From Promethearchaeota archaeon (GTDB lineage Archaea; Asgardarchaeota; Lokiarchaeia; Sigynarchaeales; SOKP01): DNA of 24,564 nt. This document shows, piece by piece, positions 14,645 to 23,443 of this stretch. Below the pieces are notes generated by a model, which was given only the letters and a program-made list of their open reading frames with translations, was not told where the DNA came from and ran no database searches. The position numbers and the translations under genes were made by a program. The stretch is from positions 1 through 24,564 of the forward strand of contig JAHLWJ010000028.1 of the NCBI GenBank assembly GCA_019057975.1. The letters run 5' to 3'. Each line of letters begins with the position of its first letter. The stretch's first letter is position 1.

Positions 14645-16027
14645 ATGGGAAATAAAAAAGAAAGTCAAATTAGGGAATTACCGAAAAGTCTTCTAGGTAT
14701 TGAAACTATTTTACTTTATTTGGACAAGAAAAATAAAGAACCTTTAAGTATTAGAAATATTAGTGAAAGCACGGGACTTTCAATGCGAGTAACTAAAAAC
14801 ATTTTATTACAATTAGAGAGGCTTAAACAGTTAGAAAGAGTAGTAGTAAAAAATAACATCCTTCCAAAATGGAGAATAACTAAATTCGGTAAAAAAGTTA
14901 TTAAAGAAGCACAGGGGATACAAAAAAAAATTCAATTTCCGAGTAGAGAAGATGAATTATTAAATAATATAGTGATCCCTGTAAACATTGAAACTATTGC
15001 TATAAAAATTAAGGAAAACAAGGGGACCATCATATCCCAATTAAAATCGATGCAATTAGAGGTTAGTAAAATGCTGGGAACAGTGTTGAACTTAAATGAC
15101 CCTATTTTTGAAGATTTAATCAGTACTTTAATAAACAGGATTAAGTATATTAGGCAAAAAGTTTCAAATCTCTCGTCAGATCCGTTAGCGGCTTCTCAGT
15201 TAAAAATAAAGGACGAAAAACAGAAAAAACACTCAAAGGAAGAGATAAGAAATCTATTAATAGAAACGTTCTTCTTCGATTCAGTTATTTTCAATGAAGT
15301 AAATCGAATAAGCGCCTCTAATAAGCTCTTATCTCAAATGTTAGAGAATGAAGAATATTCAAAAGGCTATTCAATAGCAAAGGATTTTCGAGAAGAACTT
15401 AGACTTCTCTCAGTATTAATTAACAAGAGAGAGTCTATAAAGATTAATTCTCATGTGTTATCTCTTCAAAATTTAAATTTAATTTCAAAAATTAAAATGA
15501 ATTCAGATATTTTATATGATATAATCAAAATCCCAATTTCTAATGAAGTTCAAAGTGAAGAAATAAAAGATTTAATATTAAAATTAACTGCAAAATTAAA
15601 TAAAGGAGTTAAACAAAATGGTGATTTTTCTGGTGATATTGGTGAAAATATTCCCTTATATGCTTTTTATCAGTTAATTTTAGACGAAAAACCATCTTTT
15701 AATATCACAATTGAAAAACTGGAGGAAATCATCAATTCTCTTGCTGATGAAGGTTATTTACCAGGTATAAAAATAATTCAAGAAGATGAGGATCATTACC
15801 TCAAACTTGTTCAATTTAAAACCCAAAATTTTTCTGAAAACGAGTTAGAATTAATTTCTAAAGCATTAAGATTTCAAAGCTTTTCACTCGCAGACATAGT
15901 TGGGGCAACGGGATGGAGTACTAACCAAGTGGTGAAAATTTTGAGTCATCTTACTGAAGTAGGAATTCTAAAATATTCAAAAAATCATCTTCATGGTGAA
16001 CGCTGGTTTATCGTTTCAGAGCAATAA
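14645..16027 (+). CDS. Protein with winged-helix domains at both ends, likely regulator of the downstream cluster
   Basis: The N-terminal 20-90 of 460 residues form a winged helix: PLSIRNISESTGLSMRVTKN is a clear helix-turn-helix, followed by a wing ending PKWRITKFGKKVI. A long helical middle (about 95-330) has no recognisable motif; 335-390 may be a further helix-turn-helix-like unit (YAFYQLI...IEKLEEIINSLADEGYLPG). The last 65 residues are a second winged helix: SFSLADIVGATGWSTNQVVK then LTEVGILKYS and a GERWFIV wing. Two such domains suggest DNA binding, though winged helices can also mediate protein contacts, as in ESCRT-II-like or PCI proteins. It leads a run of four plus-strand genes (75-base gap to the next) behind a TATA box, so it may be an autoregulator. 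Family unknown. Confidence 0.75.
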   Translation: MGNKKESQIRELPKSLLGIETILLYLDKKNKEPLSIRNISESTGLSMRVTKNILLQLERLKQLERVVVKNNILPKWRITKFGKKVIKEAQGIQKKIQFPSREDELLNNIVIPVNIETIAIKIKENKGTIISQLKSMQLEVSKMLGTVLNLNDPIFEDLISTLINRIKYIRQKVSNLSSDPLAASQLKIKDEKQKKHSKEEIRNLLIETFFFDSVIFNEVNRISASNKLLSQMLENEEYSKGYSIAKDFREELRLLSVLINKRESIKINSHVLSLQNLNLISKIKMNSDILYDIIKIPISNEVQSEEIKDLILKLTAKLNKGVKQNGDFSGDIGENIPLYAFYQLILDEKPSFNITIEKLEEIINSLADEGYLPGIKIIQEDEDHYLKLVQFKTQNFSENELELISKALRFQSFSLADIVGATGWSTNQVVKILSHLTEVGILKYSKNHLHGERWFIVSEQ

Positions 16028-16102
16028 CTTAATATAAAGTCAAAATAAGCTAAAAAATAAAAGTTTATTAAAGATGGTAAAAAATAAAATAAAGGGAAAG
16101 AA

Positions 16103-17041
16103 ATGTCAAAAGATATAAAAATTAATATTTTAAATGTTTTTTTTAAAGAAATTAAGGGAAAAAAATTTAAAGACGACGATCCTGAGATAATTGCATGGCA
16201 AAGAAAAGATCAAGGAAATCTTGAGACCTCCTTATTATATTCTTTTCCACAACCAGGTGATAAGATTAAAGATAAGAAGTATTTCGCTGTAAAGGATTAT
16301 GAAAAAGCGTTATTTTATAATCAAGGTGTACTGATTGATGCTCTTCGAGGTGGTATTTATGAACTTGACAAAAAAGCTAGAATAAAAGGAACCGAAATAG
16401 TGTGGATTGATACTTCCTTAAATGAAATTCCATGGGGTATCCCTAAAAAGAACGGTATTCCTACAAAAGATGGGGTTATTATTGGAATATTTGGTGATCT
16501 AAAACTAAAAATAAACGATGTCAAGACATTTTATAACGATGTCGTAGCAGGAAAAAAAGAATGGATTGTGCAAGATCTCCAAAATTGGATAAATAGTCTT
16601 TTACATACATCCTTAAGAGATATTTTTAAAAACTATAATGTAAAACAGGTAATATTAGAAGATCGTGAGAGAGTAATCAACTTAATTACATCAAAAATAA
16701 CTGAAGAATTCTTGAGATATGGTTTGGAACTTGAAACCTTCAATATTATAGGAATTAAACCTCCCGAAGATATACAAGAGGTTCTTGATGAAGATAAGGA
16801 CAAAATGAAATCAAAATCTCAAGTATCTCGAGGCAATTTAGAAGAATTAATTCAACAAAAAGAAGGCATCCTGATACGCTTGGACGAATTAAAAGTTAAG
16901 AAAAACCAGCTTCAAGACCAGTTACTAAACGACGAGATATTACAAGATGAGTACGATAAAAAAGAACAACAAATTCAAAAGTTTATCAAAGAAACAGAAG
17001 AAAATTTAAAGAAAGTAGAAGAAAATATATCAAACACATAA
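16103..17041 (+). CDS. SPFH/band-7 domain protein with C-terminal coiled coil (YdjI-like)
   Basis: In the 312-residue protein, residues about 45-225 fit the soluble YdjI-like branch of the SPFH superfamily: AVKDYEKALFYNQGVLIDAL (input-strand motif), GGIYELDKKA, EIVWIDTSLNEIPWGIPK with the characteristic 'PWG', IGIFGDLKLKINDVKTFY, then a helix and strand closing with ELETFNIIGIKPPEDI. After 232 comes a Glu/Lys/Gln coiled coil to the end, as in oligomer-forming SPFH proteins. There is no membrane segment, so any membrane contact would be peripheral. SPFH proteins assemble rings or scaffolds on membranes; bacterial YdjI works with zinc-ribbon partners under membrane stress. Here the two downstream genes encode zinc-ribbon proteins, 78 bases on, supporting a comparable complex by inference. 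GGGAAAG before the ATG serves as ribosome site. Confidence 0.82.
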   Translation: MSKDIKINILNVFFKEIKGKKFKDDDPEIIAWQRKDQGNLETSLLYSFPQPGDKIKDKKYFAVKDYEKALFYNQGVLIDALRGGIYELDKKARIKGTEIVWIDTSLNEIPWGIPKKNGIPTKDGVIIGIFGDLKLKINDVKTFYNDVVAGKKEWIVQDLQNWINSLLHTSLRDIFKNYNVKQVILEDRERVINLITSKITEEFLRYGLELETFNIIGIKPPEDIQEVLDEDKDKMKSKSQVSRGNLEELIQQKEGILIRLDELKVKKNQLQDQLLNDEILQDEYDKKEQQIQKFIKETEENLKKVEENISNT

Positions 17042-17119
17042 TATTGTTTTTAATTATGGATAAAGAATTACCAAGAGTTTATCAAATTAATATTTAAAAT
17101 AAGTTCTGGTGTTTATATT

Positions 17120-18256
17120 ATGAAAGAAAGTGAATTTAATGAAAGATTTAGGGATGATTTTGAAAGAGAATATCAAGAAATAAAAACTCAAGTCAATGAA
17201 TTAAATTTAAAAGATTCTATTGAATCACTAAGTAATGTTTCGGAAATCTCTAATATTACCGTAAATCGAAATAAATTAATATCTAAAATATTCGATATTT
17301 ATCGAAAATATAAAGTTCATGAAGAATTCAACCAAAAGTTAACAGACGTTATTTTAAATTTCTATCAGCCCTATTTTGAGATAAACCCATTTGAAATAGA
17401 TATTCCCTATTTCACAACATATTTTAATGGATTTATTCAAGGCGAGAAAGCCTTACTAAAGGGTCACGCTAAAGATAATGAAAAATTAGAAGGATTATTT
17501 AAGAAAATAGAAGAAATAAATTTTAACTCAATGATTGATGAAAAAATTAAGGAAATTTCAGAAGAAGTAAACGAGCTTACTTATTCTGTACCCCCAGAGA
17601 GCTTATACAACTTTCTCTTAGATTTTTCAAATGTAATCCCTGATCCAAATATTTCAAAAATAGAAGGTTCTACTGAAGATAATTACTCATTAAAATCTTC
17701 AATGGGTGTTCTGAAATTCAAAATCATTGATAAAGAGATTGGAAAAAAAATTGTATATGAATATGACTTTTTAAATACCACCTGGGGTGAAAAGGGAAGA
17801 CTTCTCTTAAATTTTGAAGAAAAAGACCCTGGTACCGTTCTTCTAAAAGCTAAAAATGAGATTATGGAGATTTCTCAAACGAATAGAGATAATAAGAGTA
17901 TATTAAATGCTTTAGGGACTTATCTTAAAACCTACATTGATCTCAATATTGGTAAGGTCGTGGCTAAACAAGTACAAACCATTTTTTATGAAAAATCTTT
18001 TGATGACCTAACAATGGGAAACTACAGGATTCTCCAAGCAAAAATTACTACTATGGGAAAAAATATTGAAAATCTCAAAAACAAATTTTTTGAAGTTAAA
18101 GCTCCATTAAGCCTCACCTCGTTTGATTGCTCTGAATGTGGGGCGACTCTAAACATAACCTCAAATGAAGAAAAGTTTATAATTTGCGAGCATTGCGATA
18201 CACCATTTTTGATGGAATGGCAAAGAAATATATCCAATTTAAAGAAGAGAAATTAG
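17120..18256 (+). CDS. SRPBCC-like domain protein with C-terminal zinc ribbon
   Basis: Residues 1-45 of this 378-residue protein are a charged coiled coil and 46-140 helical. Residues about 148-255 look like a START/SRPBCC fold: a strand ELTYSVPPES, the helix LYNFLLDFSNVIPDP, then successive strands including VLKFKIIDKE, KKIVYEYDFLNTTWGEKG and TVLLKAKNEI. That fold binds hydrophobic ligands or partner proteins. A conserved helical segment follows (about 265-330), then a zinc ribbon with C337/C340 and C356/C359 (CSECGATL...CEHCDTPF). The same architecture ends the next protein; the last 80 or so residues are nearly identical between them while the front halves have diverged widely. It lies between the SPFH gene and the giant gene (39-base gap to the latter). 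SRPBCC assignment is by pattern, not proven. Confidence 0.75.
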   Translation: MKESEFNERFRDDFEREYQEIKTQVNELNLKDSIESLSNVSEISNITVNRNKLISKIFDIYRKYKVHEEFNQKLTDVILNFYQPYFEINPFEIDIPYFTTYFNGFIQGEKALLKGHAKDNEKLEGLFKKIEEINFNSMIDEKIKEISEEVNELTYSVPPESLYNFLLDFSNVIPDPNISKIEGSTEDNYSLKSSMGVLKFKIIDKEIGKKIVYEYDFLNTTWGEKGRLLLNFEEKDPGTVLLKAKNEIMEISQTNRDNKSILNALGTYLKTYIDLNIGKVVAKQVQTIFYEKSFDDLTMGNYRILQAKITTMGKNIENLKNKFFEVKAPLSLTSFDCSECGATLNITSNEEKFIICEHCDTPFLMEWQRNISNLKKRN

Positions 18257-18295
18257 TAAAATTAAGCCAATAAAAAGATGAAATAAAACATAAAC

Positions 18296-21200
18296 ATGTT
18301 TTTCATAAATGGAGTTGGACACGGAACAATTCAATTTAATGATATGGAATTAAAAGAATCAAGTTTCATCGAACTTCAATATACTGGTCAACCAAAAATA
18401 GTATTAAAAGAACTAGAATTATTATTTCATCGAGCAATGAAAAAAAATAAGCTTTCTGAATCTTCATGGGCAACTGCAGAATATATTTCTCTATTTCGCA
18501 AAGAAGATGATTCCATAGAAATTGCTTCTGATTATAGAAGGGGTGATATTGATTTTGAATATAAAGTTATAATGGACTTTAATGAGTGGAAAATAGAATA
18601 TGAACACATTGATCAACGAGGAGGGTTAGATAGTGTAGTTGGGAAGAAGAATCATATTGATGTAGATTTCTTAAATGGTTTCATCATGAAAGAAGATGAT
18701 TATTTTTGGGATAATTGTGGAGAAAAAAAGACATTCATTATTCAAAAGGGATCATTAAGAGATATAAACAAGTTAGAGTCAGAGATTTCAGATTATAAGC
18801 AAATAATTACTCATAATAAGACATTAGCAACTGTTTTAATTTCAGGTCATATTGATGAGGTACTCAAATATATAGAACTTTTTGGACAACATAATCCGCA
18901 ATTTAAACAAACCGCAAAAAAATTAATGATGGAGTTTTATGTTTATATTAAAGGAGATTCTACTAAGACAGCTGATATTATGGCTAGAGCGTATAGCTTA
19001 GCAAGAAAAGGAAATAATTATATTCAAAAAGCAGATTATGGGAAAGCCTTAGATTGTTTTGAGAAAGCATTAGATTTGTGTCCAAATGATATCATACTCT
19101 TGAATAATATTGCATACACCTATGAAAAGTTGGAAAAATGTAATAAAGCAATTGAAACTTATGAGAAATCGCTTAAAATAAATCCTAGCCATGCAAATGC
19201 TTGGAATGGTCTTGCTTTATCGTATAAAAAGCTTGGAAAATATGAGGAAGCAATAAGAGCCTGTAAGAAAGCTATAGAGCTTGATCCTAATGATAAGGAC
19301 TTTCAGAATAATTTTGTAATTATAATGACGGAGTATCATTTAAAAGATCCATCTAAAAGAAAAGATAATAAAATTAAAATGCATGAATATTGGGCTTTTT
19401 CATTTTTATGTAGTAATATTGAAGAAAAACAAGATTATAGGATCGACTGGTTGAAGAAAAATGTCAAAGAGATAGTTATAGACACTGGAGAAGAAAAGAG
19501 TAATGATGAAATTTCTGTTGAAACCGTAATCGATCCAATAATAAATGTGTTTTCCAGTTATGGAAAAACACCTGTGAAATGCTTAGCAATAAATTATGGA
19601 TATCGTTGTTGGACATCAGAAAAACTTTCTAATAGTAGAAATCGAATTTTGCTCGATTACATAGGAAATATTCAAAGTAGAATTAATTTAGAAATCTTTA
19701 AGTGTATTCTTGAAATAATAAATCTGAAGGAATCTGAACCAATTAATATTTTTTACGGTATGTGTAATGATCATTCGTATGTTCAAGAATATGAATCTGA
19801 AAACATAATAAAGTTAGGAGTAAAACCTCACGATAAATATATTTGGTTTGATTCTAATGGAAAAAAAGAGGATTCTGAAGGAGTATCTTATTCTGAAGTA
19901 ATATATAGATTATTTCCAAAAAAGTATATAACATTACCAAGTAAAGAATCCTCAATTAATACAGAAGTTAAAAGAAATAATAAAATTTACAAGGGTAAAC
20001 CTAACCCAGACCTTATTAAACTGGAAAGGATTGATTACACAGATCAAGTCTTAGATGCGATTAAAAACTGGAAAACAGACCCCCAGTTAATAGATTTGGA
20101 AGAATATAATAAATACAAAGAAATTATTCTGTTAAAAATTAAAGATAAAAAGATACCTTATACAATACAAATTGACAGAATAACAATTGATACTAATTCT
20201 CAAGGGGAAAAAGAAGAAGAATTTATACTTTCTCTAGAATTTGATGATATGTACTTAAACTTCATCGAAGATGTTTATTTTTCAACTGAATGTTCTAGTT
20301 TACATTATGATTATAAATCAGAGATTAAAGAATTATGCGAAATTTGGGGAGAAAGACCTCTCAAATTAAAGGAGCAATTCTATGGGAAAGATAATGAATA
20401 TGAAAAAAGATTTCTTTATATAGAAAGAAATTTATTTCGAGGAAACAAATTTTCAATCGCTAAAAGTGAGTTAGGAAACATTATTCACGAAGCTAAAATT
20501 AAGAATCTTAGTAAAGTGTTAGATCGAGCAAGAGAACTATTGAGATTATGTAATAGTAAAGAACGTGAGTTTTCTAAAAAGATTGATGAAAATAATCATC
20601 TGAGTGATGATGAAGTATCAGCTCTTCTAAACCTTAGTCGAAAGGATATAGATGAAAAAGAAAAGCTCATTAAGCAACAACTATCAAAAGCAAAAAATCT
20701 ATTTTATCAAAAAAAGGCTTTAGAAGCTAAAGAGATATTGGAGAAGGTAATTTCTGAAGGTAAAAAGATAAAGGAAATAGTAAATTCATATAAAAAAAAA
20801 CATTTATTTTCTATAATTATTAACCAAGCTGAAGATCTTTTAGATTATTGCGAAAATTTCTTACAAAATAAGGAAAACCTTACGAAAATCGAAGAGTTAA
20901 TTGAAGATAAAAAATTTTTAAAGGCAAATGTTAATCTAAAAGACTTAATAGATGAAATTAAAACTTATATTGGAGATAGAGAGATTTTACATGAAGAGAT
21001 TCTAAATAAAGCATTAAATTTATTTAAGGAAAATAGATTACAAGATATTGAAAGAGATATAATCCTAAAAAAAAAGCTTATTCAAGAAGATATATCAAAA
21101 GCAAAGAATTTAATTTATCAAAAAAAGATTTCTGAAGGCATTAAGTTATTGGAGAATGTCATCCAAGAATCGAAATTTTTTTCAGGATCTTTTTCAAGCA

Positions 21201-22573
21201 TCATCTTTAGTCAGGCTTCAGAAGTTTTGGATTTAGGCCAAGACTTTAAGAATAATAAGAATAAACTTATGAAAATTGAAAATTTAATTGAGGAAAAAAA
21301 ATATTCAATAGCTGTAACTCGTTTAAAAGATTTAATAGATGAAATTGAGAGTTACATAGGAGATAAAAAGATCCTAAATAATGAAATTTTAAATGAAGCA
21401 TTAATTTTATTTAAGAAAAATAGAAAATATATGTCTGAAGATTACATACCTGAAGATTATATGCCTGAAGATTCTATTTCTGAAGAAGAAATGGATGAAA
21501 TTAATGAAATTGAAAAAGAAATTAAAAAATATAATATAAAATCACTAACACAAAATGTAAATAGTATAACAGAACTTCATTATACTTTACCTAAAAGATC
21601 GGAATTTCTCAATAGACTTTATAATATTTATGTTAATTCTAATAGTAAATATTTAATATTATTTAAAACAGAATTGACGGCACTTATAAACCAATTTTAT
21701 ATTCCCTATTTAGAATTTAATCCGTTTGACGTTAATATTCAATATTTTCCCCAGACTTTTTTTAACATCAAATCTAGTGATTTGATATATTTTAATAATT
21801 TCTTGAATATAGACACTTCTAACAAAGAATTTGAAAGGCTCCTAAAGCAAATAGAAATGATTGATTACGGTATTATGTTTGATAAGAAATTAGAAAAGAT
21901 CGGAAAGCAAACGCAAAAATTCAGTTATGATATCCCCGTAGAGAACCTATTTAATTTACTATTAGATTTTATGAAAATCTTACCTGATCCAACTACAGTA
22001 AAAATTGAAGATTCTAACGATGAGTATATATTACAAACAACATGGGGCATTTTACATTTTAGAATTATTGAGATATTACCTTTTGAAAAACTAATCTATG
22101 AATATGATTTTCTAAAATCTAATTGGGGGGAAAAGGGTAAATTACTTATAGATTTTCTTGAACCAAATCTGGGTAAAGCAATTATCCATATTAGAAATGA
22201 AATCATAGAAGTCGCAAAACATCATAAAGAAAAATTAATTATTCATAATTTTATAGGCAACAATTTAAAATCATTTATTGATATGAATATTGGAAAAATC
22301 GTAGCAAAACAAATTCATGCTATAATTTACGAAAAATCATTTGATGATTTAACAAGGGGTAATTATCGAATCCTTCAAGCCAAGATTAATTCAATAGGAA
22401 AAAATATTGAAAATCTTAAAAACAAATTTTTTGAAGTAAAAGCTCCCCTCACATTAAATTCCTTTAATTGCTCTGAATGTGGAGCTACTCTGAATATAAC
22501 TTCAAAAGAAGAAAAATTCATAATCTGTGAACATTGTGATACTCCATTTTTAATGAAATGGCTAAAAGACTAA
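18296..22573 (+). CDS. Giant TPR protein with duplicated helical repeats, SRPBCC-like domain and zinc ribbon
   Basis: Parts of the 1425-residue protein: an N-terminal alpha/beta domain of unknown type (1-170, beginning MFFINGVGHGTIQF); a helical stretch; three tetratricopeptide repeats at about 230-340 (YGKALDCFEKALDLCPND; CNKAIETYEKSLKINPSH; YEEAIRACKKAIELDPND); an unrecognised alpha/beta region (about 355-720); two copies of a 120-130-residue helical repeat (about 787-918 and 923-1044), each with LSKAKNL-type start, LKDLIDEI...YIGD middle and NEILNEAL end; an acidic linker with repeated PED near 1047-1070; and a C-terminal 360 residues paralogous to the whole upstream protein, including the SRPBCC-like domain and zinc ribbon (C1392/C1395, C1411/C1414). 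The TPRs suggest a scaffold. No catalytic motif is visible. Last gene of its cluster. Confidence 0.8.
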   Translation: MFFINGVGHGTIQFNDMELKESSFIELQYTGQPKIVLKELELLFHRAMKKNKLSESSWATAEYISLFRKEDDSIEIASDYRRGDIDFEYKVIMDFNEWKIEYEHIDQRGGLDSVVGKKNHIDVDFLNGFIMKEDDYFWDNCGEKKTFIIQKGSLRDINKLESEISDYKQIITHNKTLATVLISGHIDEVLKYIELFGQHNPQFKQTAKKLMMEFYVYIKGDSTKTADIMARAYSLARKGNNYIQKADYGKALDCFEKALDLCPNDIILLNNIAYTYEKLEKCNKAIETYEKSLKINPSHANAWNGLALSYKKLGKYEEAIRACKKAIELDPNDKDFQNNFVIIMTEYHLKDPSKRKDNKIKMHEYWAFSFLCSNIEEKQDYRIDWLKKNVKEIVIDTGEEKSNDEISVETVIDPIINVFSSYGKTPVKCLAINYGYRCWTSEKLSNSRNRILLDYIGNIQSRINLEIFKCILEIINLKESEPINIFYGMCNDHSYVQEYESENIIKLGVKPHDKYIWFDSNGKKEDSEGVSYSEVIYRLFPKKYITLPSKESSINTEVKRNNKIYKGKPNPDLIKLERIDYTDQVLDAIKNWKTDPQLIDLEEYNKYKEIILLKIKDKKIPYTIQIDRITIDTNSQGEKEEEFILSLEFDDMYLNFIEDVYFSTECSSLHYDYKSEIKELCEIWGERPLKLKEQFYGKDNEYEKRFLYIERNLFRGNKFSIAKSELGNIIHEAKIKNLSKVLDRARELLRLCNSKEREFSKKIDENNHLSDDEVSALLNLSRKDIDEKEKLIKQQLSKAKNLFYQKKALEAKEILEKVISEGKKIKEIVNSYKKKHLFSIIINQAEDLLDYCENFLQNKENLTKIEELIEDKKFLKANVNLKDLIDEIKTYIGDREILHEEILNKALNLFKENRLQDIERDIILKKKLIQEDISKAKNLIYQKKISEGIKLLENVIQESKFFSGSFSSIIFSQASEVLDLGQDFKNNKNKLMKIENLIEEKKYSIAVTRLKDLIDEIESYIGDKKILNNEILNEALILFKKNRKYMSEDYIPEDYMPEDSISEEEMDEINEIEKEIKKYNIKSLTQNVNSITELHYTLPKRSEFLNRLYNIYVNSNSKYLILFKTELTALINQFYIPYLEFNPFDVNIQYFPQTFFNIKSSDLIYFNNFLNIDTSNKEFERLLKQIEMIDYGIMFDKKLEKIGKQTQKFSYDIPVENLFNLLLDFMKILPDPTTVKIEDSNDEYILQTTWGILHFRIIEILPFEKLIYEYDFLKSNWGEKGKLLIDFLEPNLGKAIIHIRNEIIEVAKHHKEKLIIHNFIGNNLKSFIDMNIGKIVAKQIHAIIYEKSFDDLTRGNYRILQAKINSIGKNIENLKNKFFEVKAPLTLNSFNCSECGATLNITSKEEKFIICEHCDTPFLMKWLKD

Positions 22574-22582
22574 AATTAAAGA

Positions 22583-22590
22583 TTTTTTTT
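22583..22590 (+). terminator. T-run terminator after the four-gene cluster
   Basis: Eight consecutive T begin 10 bases after the stop of the giant gene, the usual form of an archaeal intrinsic stop. Apart from this and the promoter of the next gene, the 360 bases to 22933 are AT-rich, full of stops in all frames, and show nothing readable. Confidence 0.5.
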
Positions 22591-22904
22591 CAAAGTCTTA
22601 ATTATTTATAAATTTTAGTTTAATGATAAAGACAAAAATGTGAATAATTTGTGAAAGATAATTAACTTGAAAGAATTTATTGTTTAAAAATTAAATGTTG
22701 AACAGGAACATATGAGGATTTAATCTAAATCCAGTTTGATGAAAGTTTCAGATATTGTTTAAAATTTTATTTTTCAGAATAAAATTTTAAGAAGAAGATT
22801 AATTGAGATTATGAAAAATTTTAAAAATTATAAGAATCTTAAGACTTTTAATTCTAAACTCTAAGAAGTTATTATAATTTTTATTTCAAAAATTTTGATT
22901 TTTC

Positions 22905-22912
22905 TTTAAATA
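22905..22912 (+). promoter_or_regulatory. TATA box giving a probably leaderless transcript
   Basis: TTTAAATA is centred about 26 bases before the ATG at 22934, which would place the transcript start at or next to the start codon. There is no ribosome site before that ATG, consistent with leaderless translation. Confidence 0.45.
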
Positions 22913-22933
22913 GCATGATTATTAAAATATAAT

Positions 22934-23377
22934 ATGGCAAAAGAAAAACAAACAGATCCCTATGGAAATTATATCTATTATTTAGATATAAAAGATCATT
23001 GGACACCGCATATTATCGATTATGCTGATGAAGAATTACGAAATCGGATAATCAATCCTGATGAGATAATTATTCCCGATGAAAAAATAACACTTCGAAT
23101 TACATACCCCCTTTCAGTGGAGGTAGTTCATGAATATGAGCAAAAAGGTGGCTTTTCACGAAAGGATTTATTTCGGCGTATTTATGAGGAGTATAAAAAA
23201 GTCTACGATGAAGAAGAGGAACAGGTTGGAGATCCAGGAACCTATGAAAGACTTTATAATAGAAGAGAATCAAATGGACCATATGGGATATGGGGGCATT
23301 ATTTGGACGATTTGTACTTAGAATTTATTAGATACGATCCAAAAACAAAAACAGTTAATCTTGCGATTGGCTCGTAG
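22934..23377 (+). CDS. Conserved YGIWGH-motif protein of unknown function
   Basis: This 147-residue acidic cytoplasmic protein has three recognisable blocks: KITLRITYPLSVEVVHEYEQ (a strand pair with the 'YPLS' signature), GGFSRKDLFRRIYEEYKKVY followed by an acidic DEEEE run, and NRRESNGPYGIWGHYLDDLY ending LEFIRYD...VNLAIGS. I recall this combination (I.YPLS; GFTR.DL...I...Y..IY..E; YGIWGH.L.DL.LE) from a small family in bacteria, archaea, algae and plants with no assigned function. Length is typical. Its conservation and apparently leaderless promoter suggest a stable host gene rather than a mobile passenger. It converges with the HerA-like gene, 66 bases apart. Confidence 0.8.
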   Translation: MAKEKQTDPYGNYIYYLDIKDHWTPHIIDYADEELRNRIINPDEIIIPDEKITLRITYPLSVEVVHEYEQKGGFSRKDLFRRIYEEYKKVYDEEEEQVGDPGTYERLYNRRESNGPYGIWGHYLDDLYLEFIRYDPKTKTVNLAIGS

Positions 23378-23443
23378 ATTAATTATCCTGATATAATTAC
23401 AAGAAGTTAAAGTATTTATTCCAGTTGTAAGATAACAACCGAA

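Noticed and set aside
18984..19315. Reading the giant gene as a plain TPR protein
   Set aside because: The TPRs fill only about 110 of 1425 residues; the shared C-terminal module and the duplicated helical units are the distinguishing parts.
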